Shown here: piece by piece, positions 9,499-17,305 of the stretch | How positions within the stretch are numbered: position 1 is the first letter of the stretch | Layout: every line of letters begins with the position of its first letter | NCBI GenBank assembly: GCA_963761525.1 | Contig: CAVXHG010000004.1 | Span: forward strand, 496,001-560,000 | Length of the DNA stretch: 64,000 nt | Direction of reading: 5' to 3' | From: BOG-931 sp963761525 | Lineage (GTDB): Bacteria > Pseudomonadota > Alphaproteobacteria > Rhizobiales > Xanthobacteraceae | Translations under genes and position numbers: made by a program | Notes under the pieces: model-generated | Seen by the model: the letters and a program-made list of their open reading frames with translations, nothing else | Told to the model about the DNA's origin: nothing | Databases searched by the model: none

Positions 9499-10626
9499 AT
9501 GAAGATTGCGGTTGCTGCCGAAACTGACGCGGGCGAAACTCGCGTTGCTGCTGTTCCCGACACCGTCAAGAAGCTGATCGCACTCGGCGCTGAAGTCGCC
9601 GTCGTGCCAGGCGCCGGCGTGAAATCCGGCGTGCCAGACGCTGAATACGCCGCGGCGGGCGCTACCGTAACGGCCGATGCGGTGAACAATGCCGACATCG
9701 TCCTTCAGGTGCGCCGCCCGCAAGCCAGCGAACTGCCGCAGCTGAAGAAGGGCGCACTCGTCCTCGCCATCATGGATCCTTACGGCAACGACTCCGCAAT
9801 CAAGCAAATGGCAGACGCCGGCCTTACCACCTTTGCCATGGAGCTGATGCCGCGCATCACCCGCGCGCAGTCGATGGACGTGCTTTCCAGCCAAGCCAAT
9901 CTGGCTGGATATCGCGCCGTGATCGATGCTGCGGAAGAATACGGCCGCGCATTGCCGATGATGATGACCGCGGCCGGCACCATCCCGGCGGCCAAAGTGT
10001 TCATCATGGGCGTCGGGGTCGCCGGCTTGCAGGCTATCGCCACCGCTCGCCGCCTTGGCGCGATCGTAACGGCGACCGACGTTCGCCCGGCGACCAAAGA
10101 GCAGGTCGAGAGCCTGGGCGCGAAGTTCCTCGCGGTCGAAGACGAGGAATTCAAGAACGCGCAGACCGCTGGCGGGTATGCCAAGGAAATGTCGAAGGAT
10201 TACCAGGCGAAGCAGGCCGCGCTAGTCGCCGAGCACCTCAAGAAGCAAGACATCGTCATCACCACCGCTCTTATTCCCGGCCGTCCGGCGCCGCGGCTTA
10301 TTACCAAGGAGATGGTGGACTCGATGCGGCCGGGCTCGGTCATCATCGATCTTGCGGTCGAGCGCGGCGGCAACGTCGAAGGCGCCAGGCCCGGCGAAGT
10401 GGTCCAAGCCGGCCCGGCCAAAATCGTCGGCCATCTCAATGTGCCTGGACGGCTCGCGGCGTCGGCCTCGGCGCTCTACGCCAAAAATCTGCTGACCTTT
10501 CTCGAGACCATGATCGACAAGAAAGAAAAGAAGCTCGCGGTCAACTGGGACGACGAGATTATCAAAGGCACCATGCTGACTCGCGACGGCGCCGTGGTGC
10601 ATCCGAACTTCCAGCCGAAAAACTGA
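9499..10626 (+). CDS. pntAA: NAD(P) transhydrogenase subunit alpha part 1
   Basis: This 375-residue protein is domain dI of the proton-translocating transhydrogenase, which binds NAD(H) and passes hydride to NADP in domain dIII. Family marks are the start MKIAVAAETDAGETRVAAVP, a MMTAAGTIPAAKVFIMGVGV segment with the Rossmann glycine loop GVGVAGLQAIATARRLGA near residue 175, and a C-terminal VHPNFQPKN. It has the short, split form without membrane helices seen in alphaproteobacteria. pntAB follows after 11 bases and pntB after that, forming one operon. It supplies NADPH driven by the proton gradient. Confidence 0.95.
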   Translation: MKIAVAAETDAGETRVAAVPDTVKKLIALGAEVAVVPGAGVKSGVPDAEYAAAGATVTADAVNNADIVLQVRRPQASELPQLKKGALVLAIMDPYGNDSAIKQMADAGLTTFAMELMPRITRAQSMDVLSSQANLAGYRAVIDAAEEYGRALPMMMTAAGTIPAAKVFIMGVGVAGLQAIATARRLGAIVTATDVRPATKEQVESLGAKFLAVEDEEFKNAQTAGGYAKEMSKDYQAKQAALVAEHLKKQDIVITTALIPGRPAPRLITKEMVDSMRPGSVIIDLAVERGGNVEGARPGEVVQAGPAKIVGHLNVPGRLAASASALYAKNLLTFLETMIDKKEKKLAVNWDDEIIKGTMLTRDGAVVHPNFQPKN

Positions 10627-10637
10627 CGGAGAGCAAA

Positions 10638-10961
10638 ATGGAAGCCGTAGCCAATGCCGTCGATCCATTCGTGTTCCGGCTGTCGATCTTCGTGCTCGCG
10701 GTGTTCGTCGGTTACTACGTGGTCTGGTCGGTGACGTCGGCGCTGCACACTCCGTTGATGTCGGTAACGAACGCGATCTCCTCGGTGATCGTGGTCGGGG
10801 CGCTGCTGGCGGTCGGAGTTCCGCTCGCCGCCAATGATAACGGCCCGGTATGGGCGCGCGCGCTCGGCTTCGTGGCGCTGATTTTCGCCTCAATCAACAT
10901 TTTCGGCGGCTTCCTGGTCACTCAACGCATGCTGGCGATGTACCAGAAAAAAAAAAAGTGA
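10638..10961 (+). CDS. pntAB: NAD(P) transhydrogenase subunit alpha part 2 (membrane domain)
   Basis: This 107-residue membrane protein has about three transmembrane helices (VFRLSIFVLAVFVGYYVVW, a VVGALLAVGVPLAA segment, and GFVALIFASINIFGGFLV) and ends FLVTQRMLAMYQKKKK. TPLMSVTNAISSVIVVGAL is the hallmark of the dII membrane part of the alpha subunit in three-gene transhydrogenases. A 'gagagcaaaATG' ribosome-binding site lies in the gap from pntAA. The last codons are an 11-A run before the TGA, a spot prone to polymerase or sequencing slippage. The reading here still ends naturally. Confidence 0.93.
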   Translation: MEAVANAVDPFVFRLSIFVLAVFVGYYVVWSVTSALHTPLMSVTNAISSVIVVGALLAVGVPLAANDNGPVWARALGFVALIFASINIFGGFLVTQRMLAMYQKKKK

Positions 10962-10968
10962 GCGCGTC

Positions 10969-12364
10969 ATGAGCCCCAATCTCGTCGCGCTGCTTTATCT
11001 GGTTGCCGGCGTCCTGTTCATCCTGGCGCTGCGCGGACTGTCGAGCCCCGGACACCAGCCGCCGCGGCAATCAGTTCGGTATGATCGGCATGGCGATCGC
11101 CGTGCTGACCACGCTAAGTTCACAGCCACCGGCAAGCGTGACGGGCTGGGTGCTTGTCGTCGGTGGCATTGCTATCGGCGGCAGCATCGGCGCAGTGATC
11201 GCGCGGCGCGTGCCGATGACATCGATGCCGGAACTGGTCGCTGCATTCCACTCGTTGGTCGGCATGGCGGCAGTGCTGGTGGCGGCCGGCGCATTCTATG
11301 CGCCATCGGCGTTCGGCATCGGTGAGCACGGCAGCATTCATCAGCAGAGCTTGATCGAAATGTCGCTTGGCGTCGCCATCGGCGCCATTACCTTCACCGG
11401 CTCGGTGATCGCGTTCGCCAAGCTTTCCGGGCGCATGAGCGGCGCATCGATCATGCTGCCGGCCCGCCATGTCATCAATATCGTGCTGGCATTGGCGCTG
11501 ATCTTCTTCATCGTCAGCTTCTACCTGCACCAAAGCACGGTCGAATTCTGGAGCATCGTCGGACTGTCGCTGTTGCTCGGCGTGTTGATCATCATACCGA
11601 TCGGCGGCGCCGACATGCCGGTCGTGATCTCGATGCTCAACTCATATTCCGGCTGGGCGGCAGCAGGCATCGGCTTCACGCTCGGCAACTCGGCGCTGAT
11701 CATCACCGGCGCGCTGGTCGGTTCGTCGGGTGCGATCCTGTCGTACATCATGTGCAAAGGGATGAACCGGAGCTTCATCTCGGTCATCCTGGGCGGCTTC
11801 GGCGGCGAAGTGGCGGGGCCTTCCGGCGCCCACGAACAGCGTCCAGTCAAGCAGGGCTCGGCGGAAGACGCCGCCTTCATCCTGAAGAATTCGTCGAAGG
11901 TCATCATCGTGCCGGGCTACGGCATGGCGGTGGCGCAGGCGCAGCACGCGCTGCGTGAATTGGGCGACAGGCTCAAGAAGGAAGGCGTCGAGGTCAAATA
12001 CGCCATTCATCCGGTCGCCGGCCGCATGCCGGGGCACATGAACGTGCTGCTCGCCGAAGCCAATGTGCCCTACGACGAGGTGTTCGAGCTTGAGGACATC
12101 AATTCGGAATTTGCGCAGGCCGATGTCGCCTACGTGATCGGCGCCAATGACGTCACCAATCCGGCCGCCGAAGAAGACAAGACGTCGCCGATCTACGGCA
12201 TGCCGGTGTTGCAGGTCTGGAAGGCGGGGACCGTGATGTTCAACAAGCGCTCGCTCGCCTCGGGCTATGCCGGCATCGACAATCCGCTGTTCTACCGCGA
12301 CAACACCATGATGCTGCTCGGCGATGCCAAGAAGATGACCGAGGAGATTGGCAAGTCGGTGTAA
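10969..12364 (+). pseudogene. pntB: NAD(P) transhydrogenase subunit beta, one frameshift
   Basis: This is the beta subunit, with membrane domain dII and the NADP-binding domain dIII. The start MSPNLVALLYLVAGVLFILA at 10969 ends prematurely in that frame. From about 11055 the protein continues in the next frame with RRGNQFGMIGMAIAV and reaches the normal end EEIGKSV. Removing one G near 11050 restores SSPDTSRRGNQFG and a full protein of about 464 residues. Domain dIII shows VIIVPGYGMAVAQAQHAL (NADP site), HPVAGRMPGHMNVLLAEA and YVIGANDVTNPAA. Third gene of the pnt operon. Since pntAA and pntAB are intact and the rest of pntB is perfect, an insertion error is more likely than loss. Confidence 0.9.
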
Positions 12365-12371
12365 CAGCGGC

Positions 12372-12815
12372 ATGGCAGACGAGTCACCGCCACCGCTACG
12401 GGCCCGCCGCTGGACGCCGCCGCCGGCCGCCAAAGACGGACCACCGCAGCGGTTCCGCTCCTACCGCTTCATGCTCCGGCTCATAGTAATTCCGGTCGTC
12501 GCAGTTGCCGGCGTGTTCATTTATCGGGGGTTGCGCGACCGCCTGGAATTGCCGACTTGCGATTCCGATCGAGCCAAGCACACGTTGTCCGATGTGCTGA
12601 AACAGCTCAAGCTCGAGCCGGCCAAATTCGAGCCGCTCAAGACCATTTCGAGCAGTAAATATGAGACGATTTGCAAAGCCGTGTTGCCGTTGCCCGAGGG
12701 CGGCTTTGTCAGCATCGACTACCAATTCTATTGGCAAGGCGATAACGCCAACATGAAATATACCATAGGCAAACAGGCCACCGACGATTCCGATGTGGCG
12801 CCGCCAGCGCGCTGA
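12372..12815 (+). CDS. Hypothetical single-pass membrane protein
   Basis: This 147-residue protein has a basic, Pro-rich N-terminus (about 33 residues), one transmembrane segment (MLRLIVIPVVAVAGVFIYRG) near residues 34-53, and a C-terminal domain of about 90 residues with two cysteines (LPTCDSDRAKHTLSDVL, YETICKAVLPLPEGGFVSID). The topology suggests an anchored extracytoplasmic domain. The start at 12372 is 7 bases after the pntB stop, so it may be cotranscribed with the pnt operon. It is convergent with the tetR-type gene. No family was recognised. Confidence 0.6.
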   Translation: MADESPPPLRARRWTPPPAAKDGPPQRFRSYRFMLRLIVIPVVAVAGVFIYRGLRDRLELPTCDSDRAKHTLSDVLKQLKLEPAKFEPLKTISSSKYETICKAVLPLPEGGFVSIDYQFYWQGDNANMKYTIGKQATDDSDVAPPAR

Positions 12816-12824
12816 GCGTCGTGA

Positions 12825-13472
12825 TTATTTGGCGGCGCGGTAGGCCGCCAGAAAAACCCTGACCGCGATGCGAACGCTGCGTTCGACCTGCTCGTCGCTC
12901 GGCGCTGGCGCGAAGTTGAACACGATCGGCTTGAACAGCATTGCGTGGGTCGATTCCATGAATTGCGCCGCAGCCATCTCACTGTCTTCGACACGCAACA
13001 CATCGGCTTTGACCTGCGCATCGATATAGGCGGCGAGCTGCGCGATGCCGGCTGCCGGTCCGGCTTCGTAGAAGCGTTTGCCGATCTCCGGCATGCGATC
13101 AGCAATCGCGATGACCGTCCGCACCGCTGAGGCCTTCTCGGGCCGGCAGAGGAATTTCACATAAGCGATGCCGAGCCGGGTCAGTACGGCTTCGACGTCA
13201 TGGTCGTTGGTATCAAGATCGAAAATGCCTTCGGCTTGCGCGTCGCACTCTTCCTCGACGATCGCCTCGAACAGCTCTTCCTTGTTGTTGAAGTAGACGT
13301 AGAGCGTGCCCTTTGAGACGCCGGCGGCGCGGGCGATGTCGTTCATGCTGGCGGCGTCAAAGCCTTGGGCCAGAAACACATTGCGGGCCCCATCGATGAT
13401 CTGGCGCCGCTTGGCGCTGTCGTCGTCGATGGTGGCCGGCACCGGCCTATGCAGCGTAGCCTGGTCGTTCAT
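12825..13472 (-). CDS. TetR/AcrR family transcriptional repressor
   Basis: This 215-residue protein has an N-terminal TetR helix-turn-helix: IIDGARNVFLAQGFDAASMN, then DIARAAGVSKGTLYVYFNNK at about residues 25-70. An all-helical ligand-binding domain follows, of the AefR-like C-terminal type (EFLCRPEKASAVRTVIAIADRM form). It is divergent from an HlyD/MFS efflux operon across a 191-base gap. The gap holds two copies of a 10-1-10 inverted repeat, TTGACCGAAC-C-GTTCGGTCAA. One copy lies within its own promoter, which predicts autorepression, and one at the efflux start site. The inducer is likely a toxic compound exported by the pump, which is inference. Confidence 0.92.
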   Translation of the reverse strand: MNDQATLHRPVPATIDDDSAKRRQIIDGARNVFLAQGFDAASMNDIARAAGVSKGTLYVYFNNKEELFEAIVEEECDAQAEGIFDLDTNDHDVEAVLTRLGIAYVKFLCRPEKASAVRTVIAIADRMPEIGKRFYEAGPAAGIAQLAAYIDAQVKADVLRVEDSEMAAAQFMESTHAMLFKPIVFNFAPAPSDEQVERSVRIAVRVFLAAYRAAK

Positions 13473-13547
13473 TCCTCAACCTCTTGGCGCTTTTTTAACA
13501 TTTTTCGGGTCGCCGAGCCGAAGGAAATCATTCTCCGGACTGTCACA

Positions 13548-13576
13548 AATATAGTTTGACCGAACCGTTCGGTCAA
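13548..13576 (-). promoter_or_regulatory. Predicted promoter of the tetR-type gene
   Basis: Read on the minus strand, TTGACC (13576-13571) and TATATT (13553-13548) are separated by 17 bases, close to the sigma-70 consensus spacing. The -35 hexamer and spacer coincide with operator 1, so bound repressor would block polymerase. It lies about 75 bases upstream of the regulator start codon. Confidence 0.6.
13556..13576. promoter_or_regulatory. TetR-family operator 1
   Basis: This is a perfect 10-base inverted repeat around a single C: TTGACCGAAC, C, GTTCGGTCAA. It matches the second copy at 13607-13627 in 20 of 21 positions, and the two centres are 51 bases apart. The site covers the -35 and spacer of the regulator promoter. 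No other copy was noticed in the window. Confidence 0.75.
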
Positions 13577-13578
13577 TA

Positions 13579-13607
13579 TTGACACCGCCGCAATCCCCGA
13601 TTATTAG
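13579..13607 (+). promoter_or_regulatory. Predicted promoter of the efflux operon
   Basis: TTGACA (13579-13584) and TATTAG (13602-13607) are spaced by 17 bases on the plus strand. The expected start point, 6-7 bases after the -10, falls inside operator 2. This placement fits repression of the efflux genes by the divergent regulator. Confidence 0.6.
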
Positions 13608-13627
13608 TGACCGAACCGTTCGGTCAA
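13607..13627. promoter_or_regulatory. TetR-family operator 2
   Basis: This second copy of the inverted repeat, with TGACCGAAC, C, GTTCGGTCA paired, differs from operator 1 only in its first base (G instead of T). It begins at the last base of the efflux -10 element and spans the predicted transcription start. Confidence 0.75.
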
Positions 13628-13663
13628 TGGATCGGACCCTGATTTTTCATGCGGGAGTACGGC

Positions 13664-14908
13664 ATGTTTCGCAAACAAGAATGGGACAGTGAGGGCGGCC
13701 TCAACGTCATCACGGTTAACCGGGCCGGGCAGGCCCAGGTGAACCCCTCGGTCCGGCCGGTAGCCGAAGCGCCATCGTCTGTCGAACCGAAGCCGACTAG
13801 CCTTGTCCCTACGGATAAAAAGCCGCTGCCGCGGTTCAGCCGTCGCACGTTGGGGGTCGGTGCAGTCGGCATTATTGCCGTGGCCGCGGCGGCATGGTTC
13901 GGCATCGAATGGCTGACGGTTGGCCGCTTTACGGTCTCGACCGACGACGCTTACGTGCAGGCCTACAACACGACACTCGCGGCGAAGGTGCCGGGCTATC
14001 TCTCCAACGTCGCCGTCACCGACAATACCCGCGTTCATGCCGGCGACGTCATCGCCACCATCGACGACGGCGACTACCGGCTCGCGGTCGATTCGGCGCG
14101 CAACAAGGTCGCGACCCAGGAAGCGACCATCGCCCGCATCGGCCATCAGATCGACGCCCAGAAGGCGGCAGTCGCGCAGGCCAAGGCGCAACTGGTTTCA
14201 GCGCAAGCCATGGTAACGCGTACGCAGCTCGAGCTGGAACGCCAGAACAAGCTCGCGGCGCAGGATTTCGCCAGCCGCCAAACTCTGGAACAGGCGCAAG
14301 CCGCCCGCGACCAGGCGGTAGCTGCCGTGCAAGCCGGACAGGCCGCCATCAACTCAGCGGCCGCCAATGTTGAAGTCCTCAAGGGCCAGCAGCAGGAAGC
14401 AGCCGGAACGCGCGACGAACTGAAGACCGACCTGGCCAAGGCCGAACGCGATCTGTCGTTCACCGTCATTCGCGCGCCGATCGACGGTGTGATCGGCAAC
14501 CGCGCGGTGCAAACCGGCGATTACATGCAATCCGGCCAGCGGCTCGCGAGCGTGGTTCCGCTCGACGACGTCTATGTCGACGCCAACTTCAAGGAGACTC
14601 AGCTGGCGCAGCTGCGCCCCGGCCAGCCGGTGCTGATCTCGGTCGACGCGCTGCCCGAAGACGACATTCACGGTACGGTCGAGAGCCTCTCGCCGGCTTC
14701 CGGCTCGGTGTTCTCGCTGCTGCCGCCGGATAACGCCACCGGCAACTTCACCAAGATCGTGCAGCGGCTGCCCGTGCGCATCCATGTGCCGGCCAACGTC
14801 GCCAATCAGGGCCTGCTCCGACCCGGCATGTCGGTCGTGGTGCACGTCAACACCAAGGCGACTGCGGTTGCAGACGCCGCCGGCACGCAGAACCAGGCAA
14901 GCCGCTAA
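13664..14908 (+). CDS. HlyD-family efflux periplasmic adaptor (EmrA-like)
   Basis: This 414-residue membrane fusion protein links an inner-membrane pump to an outer-membrane channel. It has a cytoplasmic N-terminus, a membrane anchor (TLGVGAVGIIAVAAAAWFGI, about residues 60-80), the biotinyl-lipoyl motif (STDDAYVQAYNTTLAAKVPG), a long alpha-helical hairpin rich in Ala/Gln (about 140-260) and a beta-barrel with DVYVDANFKETQLAQLRPGQ. The ATG at 13664 is preferred over 13649 because GGGAG lies 6 bases before it. It is the first gene of the operon repressed by the divergent TetR protein, with the MFS pump 21 bases downstream. Confidence 0.92.
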   Translation: MFRKQEWDSEGGLNVITVNRAGQAQVNPSVRPVAEAPSSVEPKPTSLVPTDKKPLPRFSRRTLGVGAVGIIAVAAAAWFGIEWLTVGRFTVSTDDAYVQAYNTTLAAKVPGYLSNVAVTDNTRVHAGDVIATIDDGDYRLAVDSARNKVATQEATIARIGHQIDAQKAAVAQAKAQLVSAQAMVTRTQLELERQNKLAAQDFASRQTLEQAQAARDQAVAAVQAGQAAINSAAANVEVLKGQQQEAAGTRDELKTDLAKAERDLSFTVIRAPIDGVIGNRAVQTGDYMQSGQRLASVVPLDDVYVDANFKETQLAQLRPGQPVLISVDALPEDDIHGTVESLSPASGSVFSLLPPDNATGNFTKIVQRLPVRIHVPANVANQGLLRPGMSVVVHVNTKATAVADAAGTQNQASR

Positions 14909-14929
14909 CTAACGCGCCGAGGTCCGGTC

Positions 14930-16516
14930 ATGGCCACCGCAACCACCATCGAGAATTCCGCCCCACTGGCCGCGCCGGCCGATGCCGACCGCATCGATCC
15001 GGCCCGGCTGCTGGCCTTCATGGCGATGTGCTTCGGCATGTTCATGGCGTTCCTCGACATCCAGGTGGTGTCGGCGTCGCTTGCCCAGATCCAGGCCGGG
15101 CTCGCCGCCTCCAGCGACGAGATCACCTGGGTGCAGACGTCCTACCTGATGGCCGAGGTGGTCGCGATTCCGCTGTCGGGCTTCCTGTCGCGTGCGCTCG
15201 GCACCCGGGTCATGTTCGCCAGCGCCGCCGCCGGCTTCACGATCGCGAGCCTGGCATGCGGGCTGTCCTCGTCGATGAACGAGATGATCGTCTGGCGGGC
15301 GCTGCAAGGCTTCATCGGCGGCGGCATGGTGCCGACCGTGTTTGCCTCCGCCTACACCATCTTCCCGCGCTCGCGCATGCCGGTGGTGGTGCCACTGATC
15401 GGACTGATCGCGACACTCGCGCCGACTGTCGGCCCCACTGTTGGCGGTTACCTGACCGACGCGCTGTCGTGGCACTGGCTGTTCTTCATCAATGTCGTGC
15501 CGGGACTCTTGGTAACGATCGCCGCGCTAATGCTGATCGACTTCGACAAGCCCGACTACACACTGTTCAAATCGTTCGACTGGACCGGGCTGATATCGAT
15601 GGCTTCGTTCCTCGGCGCACTCGAATACGTACTGGAGGATGGGCCGCGCTACGACTGGTTCGACAACTCCACGATTACTCTGGTCGCGGTCGTTTCAGTG
15701 CTCTCCGCGGTCATTTTCCTGGCTCGAGTGCTGACGGCAAAGAACCCGATCGTCGATTTGCAGGCCTTTCTCAATCGTAATTTTGCGCTGGGAAGCATCT
15801 TTTCGTTCGTGCTCGGCATCGGCCTCTATGGCCTGACCTACCTCTATCCGGTCTATCTCGGTGAAATTCGCGGTTATGACTCCCTGATGATCGGCGAGAC
15901 CATGTTCGTCTCCGGCGCCGTGATGTTCGCGTCCGCGCCGCTGGTCGGCATGCTGATGACCAAAGTCGATCCTCGGCTGATGCTGGCGGCCGGGTTCTTG
16001 ATCTTTGCGGCGAGCAACTGGCAAGCGAGCTACATCACGAAGGATTGGGATTTTTGGGAGCTGCTCGTGCCGCAGCTTCTGCGCGGCTTCGGCATGATGC
16101 TGGCGATCGTCCCGATCACCAATGTCGCGCTTGGCACCCTGTCACCGGACCGGCTGAAGAACGCATCCGGTCTGTTCAACCTGACGCGCAACCTTGGCGG
16201 CGCGGTCGGGCTCGCCGCGCTCAACACGGTGCTCAATAACCGAACCGATCTGCACCTCGCACGGCTGCATGAGTCGATCACCTGGTCCCGGCTGCCGGCG
16301 ACCGAAGCCCTGAGCCGCTTTGCCTCGCGCATGCCCGGCTCGGACGCGCAGTCCATGGCGCTGAAACAGATGTTTGAGCTGGTGCACCAGGAGGGCGTCG
16401 TCATGGCGTTCGCCGATGTATTCCTGCTGCTTTGCCTGCTTTACGTCGTGTTCGCGGGAATGATTGTGCTGATGCGCCGGCCCGATCCGGTCGCAGCCGG
16501 CGCCGGAGGACACTAG
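14930..16516 (+). CDS. DHA2-family MFS multidrug efflux pump (EmrB-like)
   Basis: This 528-residue 14-TM drug:H+ antiporter has the family signatures MFMAFLDIQVVSASLAQIQ (TM1 with D), ITWVQTSYLMAEVVAIPLSG (TM2), LGTRVMFASAAAGFTIAS (motif A region), LQGFIGGGMVPTVFASAYTI, and motif C LAPTVGPTVGGYLTDALSWH in TM5. It pairs with the adjacent adaptor as an EmrAB-type system. A putative outer-membrane partner is not in the window. It is followed after 2 bases by a small membrane protein gene, so the transcript probably continues. The substrate is unknown. Confidence 0.93.
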   Translation: MATATTIENSAPLAAPADADRIDPARLLAFMAMCFGMFMAFLDIQVVSASLAQIQAGLAASSDEITWVQTSYLMAEVVAIPLSGFLSRALGTRVMFASAAAGFTIASLACGLSSSMNEMIVWRALQGFIGGGMVPTVFASAYTIFPRSRMPVVVPLIGLIATLAPTVGPTVGGYLTDALSWHWLFFINVVPGLLVTIAALMLIDFDKPDYTLFKSFDWTGLISMASFLGALEYVLEDGPRYDWFDNSTITLVAVVSVLSAVIFLARVLTAKNPIVDLQAFLNRNFALGSIFSFVLGIGLYGLTYLYPVYLGEIRGYDSLMIGETMFVSGAVMFASAPLVGMLMTKVDPRLMLAAGFLIFAASNWQASYITKDWDFWELLVPQLLRGFGMMLAIVPITNVALGTLSPDRLKNASGLFNLTRNLGGAVGLAALNTVLNNRTDLHLARLHESITWSRLPATEALSRFASRMPGSDAQSMALKQMFELVHQEGVVMAFADVFLLLCLLYVVFAGMIVLMRRPDPVAAGAGGH

Positions 16517-16518
16517 CC

Positions 16519-17010
16519 ATGCCTGCGCTGCTCATATTCGGAATCAGCGTCGCGTTCAGCTTTGTCGCGTGGTCCATCGTCGCCGCCCGCTACATCTGGC
16601 CCGCATTGCAGACCCGCTCGCGCCTCGAGGCGCTTCAGCTGCTGCTTGTCCTTCACACGTTCCGCTTCGAGGGGCTGTCGTTTCTGGTTCCCGGCGTGGT
16701 GTCTCCCGATCTGCCGATCGCGTTCGCCCGCGACGCGGCCTACGGAGACTTCACTGCGGCGATCTTGGCTTTGCTGGCGTTAGCCTCGTTGCGAAAGGCA
16801 TGGGGCGTTGCCGTCGTCTGGCTTTTCAACATCTGGGGTACTATCGATCTGCTCAATGCGTTCTATCAGGCCAACAATGCGGGCCTGGTACCGGGCCAAC
16901 TGGGCGCAGCTTTTTTCATTCCAACGCTAATCGTTCCGTTGCTGCTGATAACGCACGGCATGGTGTTCGCTATCCTGCTGGACCGTCAAAGCGTCCGGGC
17001 GCCTGCTTAA
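16519..17010 (+). CDS. Hypothetical integral membrane protein at the end of the efflux operon
   Basis: This 163-residue protein has about five hydrophobic helices: LLIFGISVAFSFVAWSIVAA at the N-terminus, a LLLVLHTFRFEGLSFLVPGV segment, a VVVWLFNIWGTIDLLNAFYQ segment and a C-terminal VPLLLITHGMVFAILL. The ATG at 16519 follows the pump stop by two bases with GGAGGA just upstream, so it is translationally linked to the efflux genes. I do not recognise a named family. An accessory role in efflux is inference from position only. Confidence 0.75.
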   Translation: MPALLIFGISVAFSFVAWSIVAARYIWPALQTRSRLEALQLLLVLHTFRFEGLSFLVPGVVSPDLPIAFARDAAYGDFTAAILALLALASLRKAWGVAVVWLFNIWGTIDLLNAFYQANNAGLVPGQLGAAFFIPTLIVPLLLITHGMVFAILLDRQSVRAPA

Positions 17011-17146
17011 GCGCCAGGCTCCACTTCCCGGCCCGGCTGTGTGACGCGGAACACATCTTTCAACTCCCACCGCGCCTACCTTCGCAAACATTGAACCTCC
17101 GGCTTTCACCGCAACACGGATTGAAAGCCGAACCCAGGAGGGTCCA

Positions 17147-17299
17147 ATGCTTGCCGAAGTCTTTATGCTGAAGCTCGAAGCAATCGCACGGTCTTCGAAC
17201 CCTCAAGGCGGCGCCAACAGCGATACCCGCTTCGTCCCGGTTAAACTGCCCGCGCCGGTGGCCAAGAACTCACCGACACCGATGACCAAGAACGGCTGA
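17147..17299 (+). CDS. Small protein, 50 residues, strong ribosome-binding site
   Basis: The ATG at 17147 is preceded by AGGAGGG (17136-17142) at ideal spacing. The product begins MLAEVFMLKLEAIARSS, an amphipathic helix, then a Gly/Asn-rich link and a Pro-rich tail (FVPVKLPAPVAKN). It lies in the gap between the efflux operon and the convergent HyuAB gene, whose stop is 7 bases past its own. I believe similar short proteins occur in related genomes, but I cannot check this here. Function unknown. Confidence 0.6.
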   Translation: MLAEVFMLKLEAIARSSNPQGGANSDTRFVPVKLPAPVAKNSPTPMTKNG

Positions 17300-17305
17300 G
17301 CCGTT

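Noticed and set aside
12348..12371. Start of the small membrane protein at 12348 inside the end of pntB
   Set aside because: The ATG at 12372 gives the cleaner N-terminus just after the pntB stop.
11642..12433. Minus-strand open frame opposite pntB
   Set aside because: pntB dIII motifs are unmistakable on the plus strand; the antisense frame is a GC-codon shadow.
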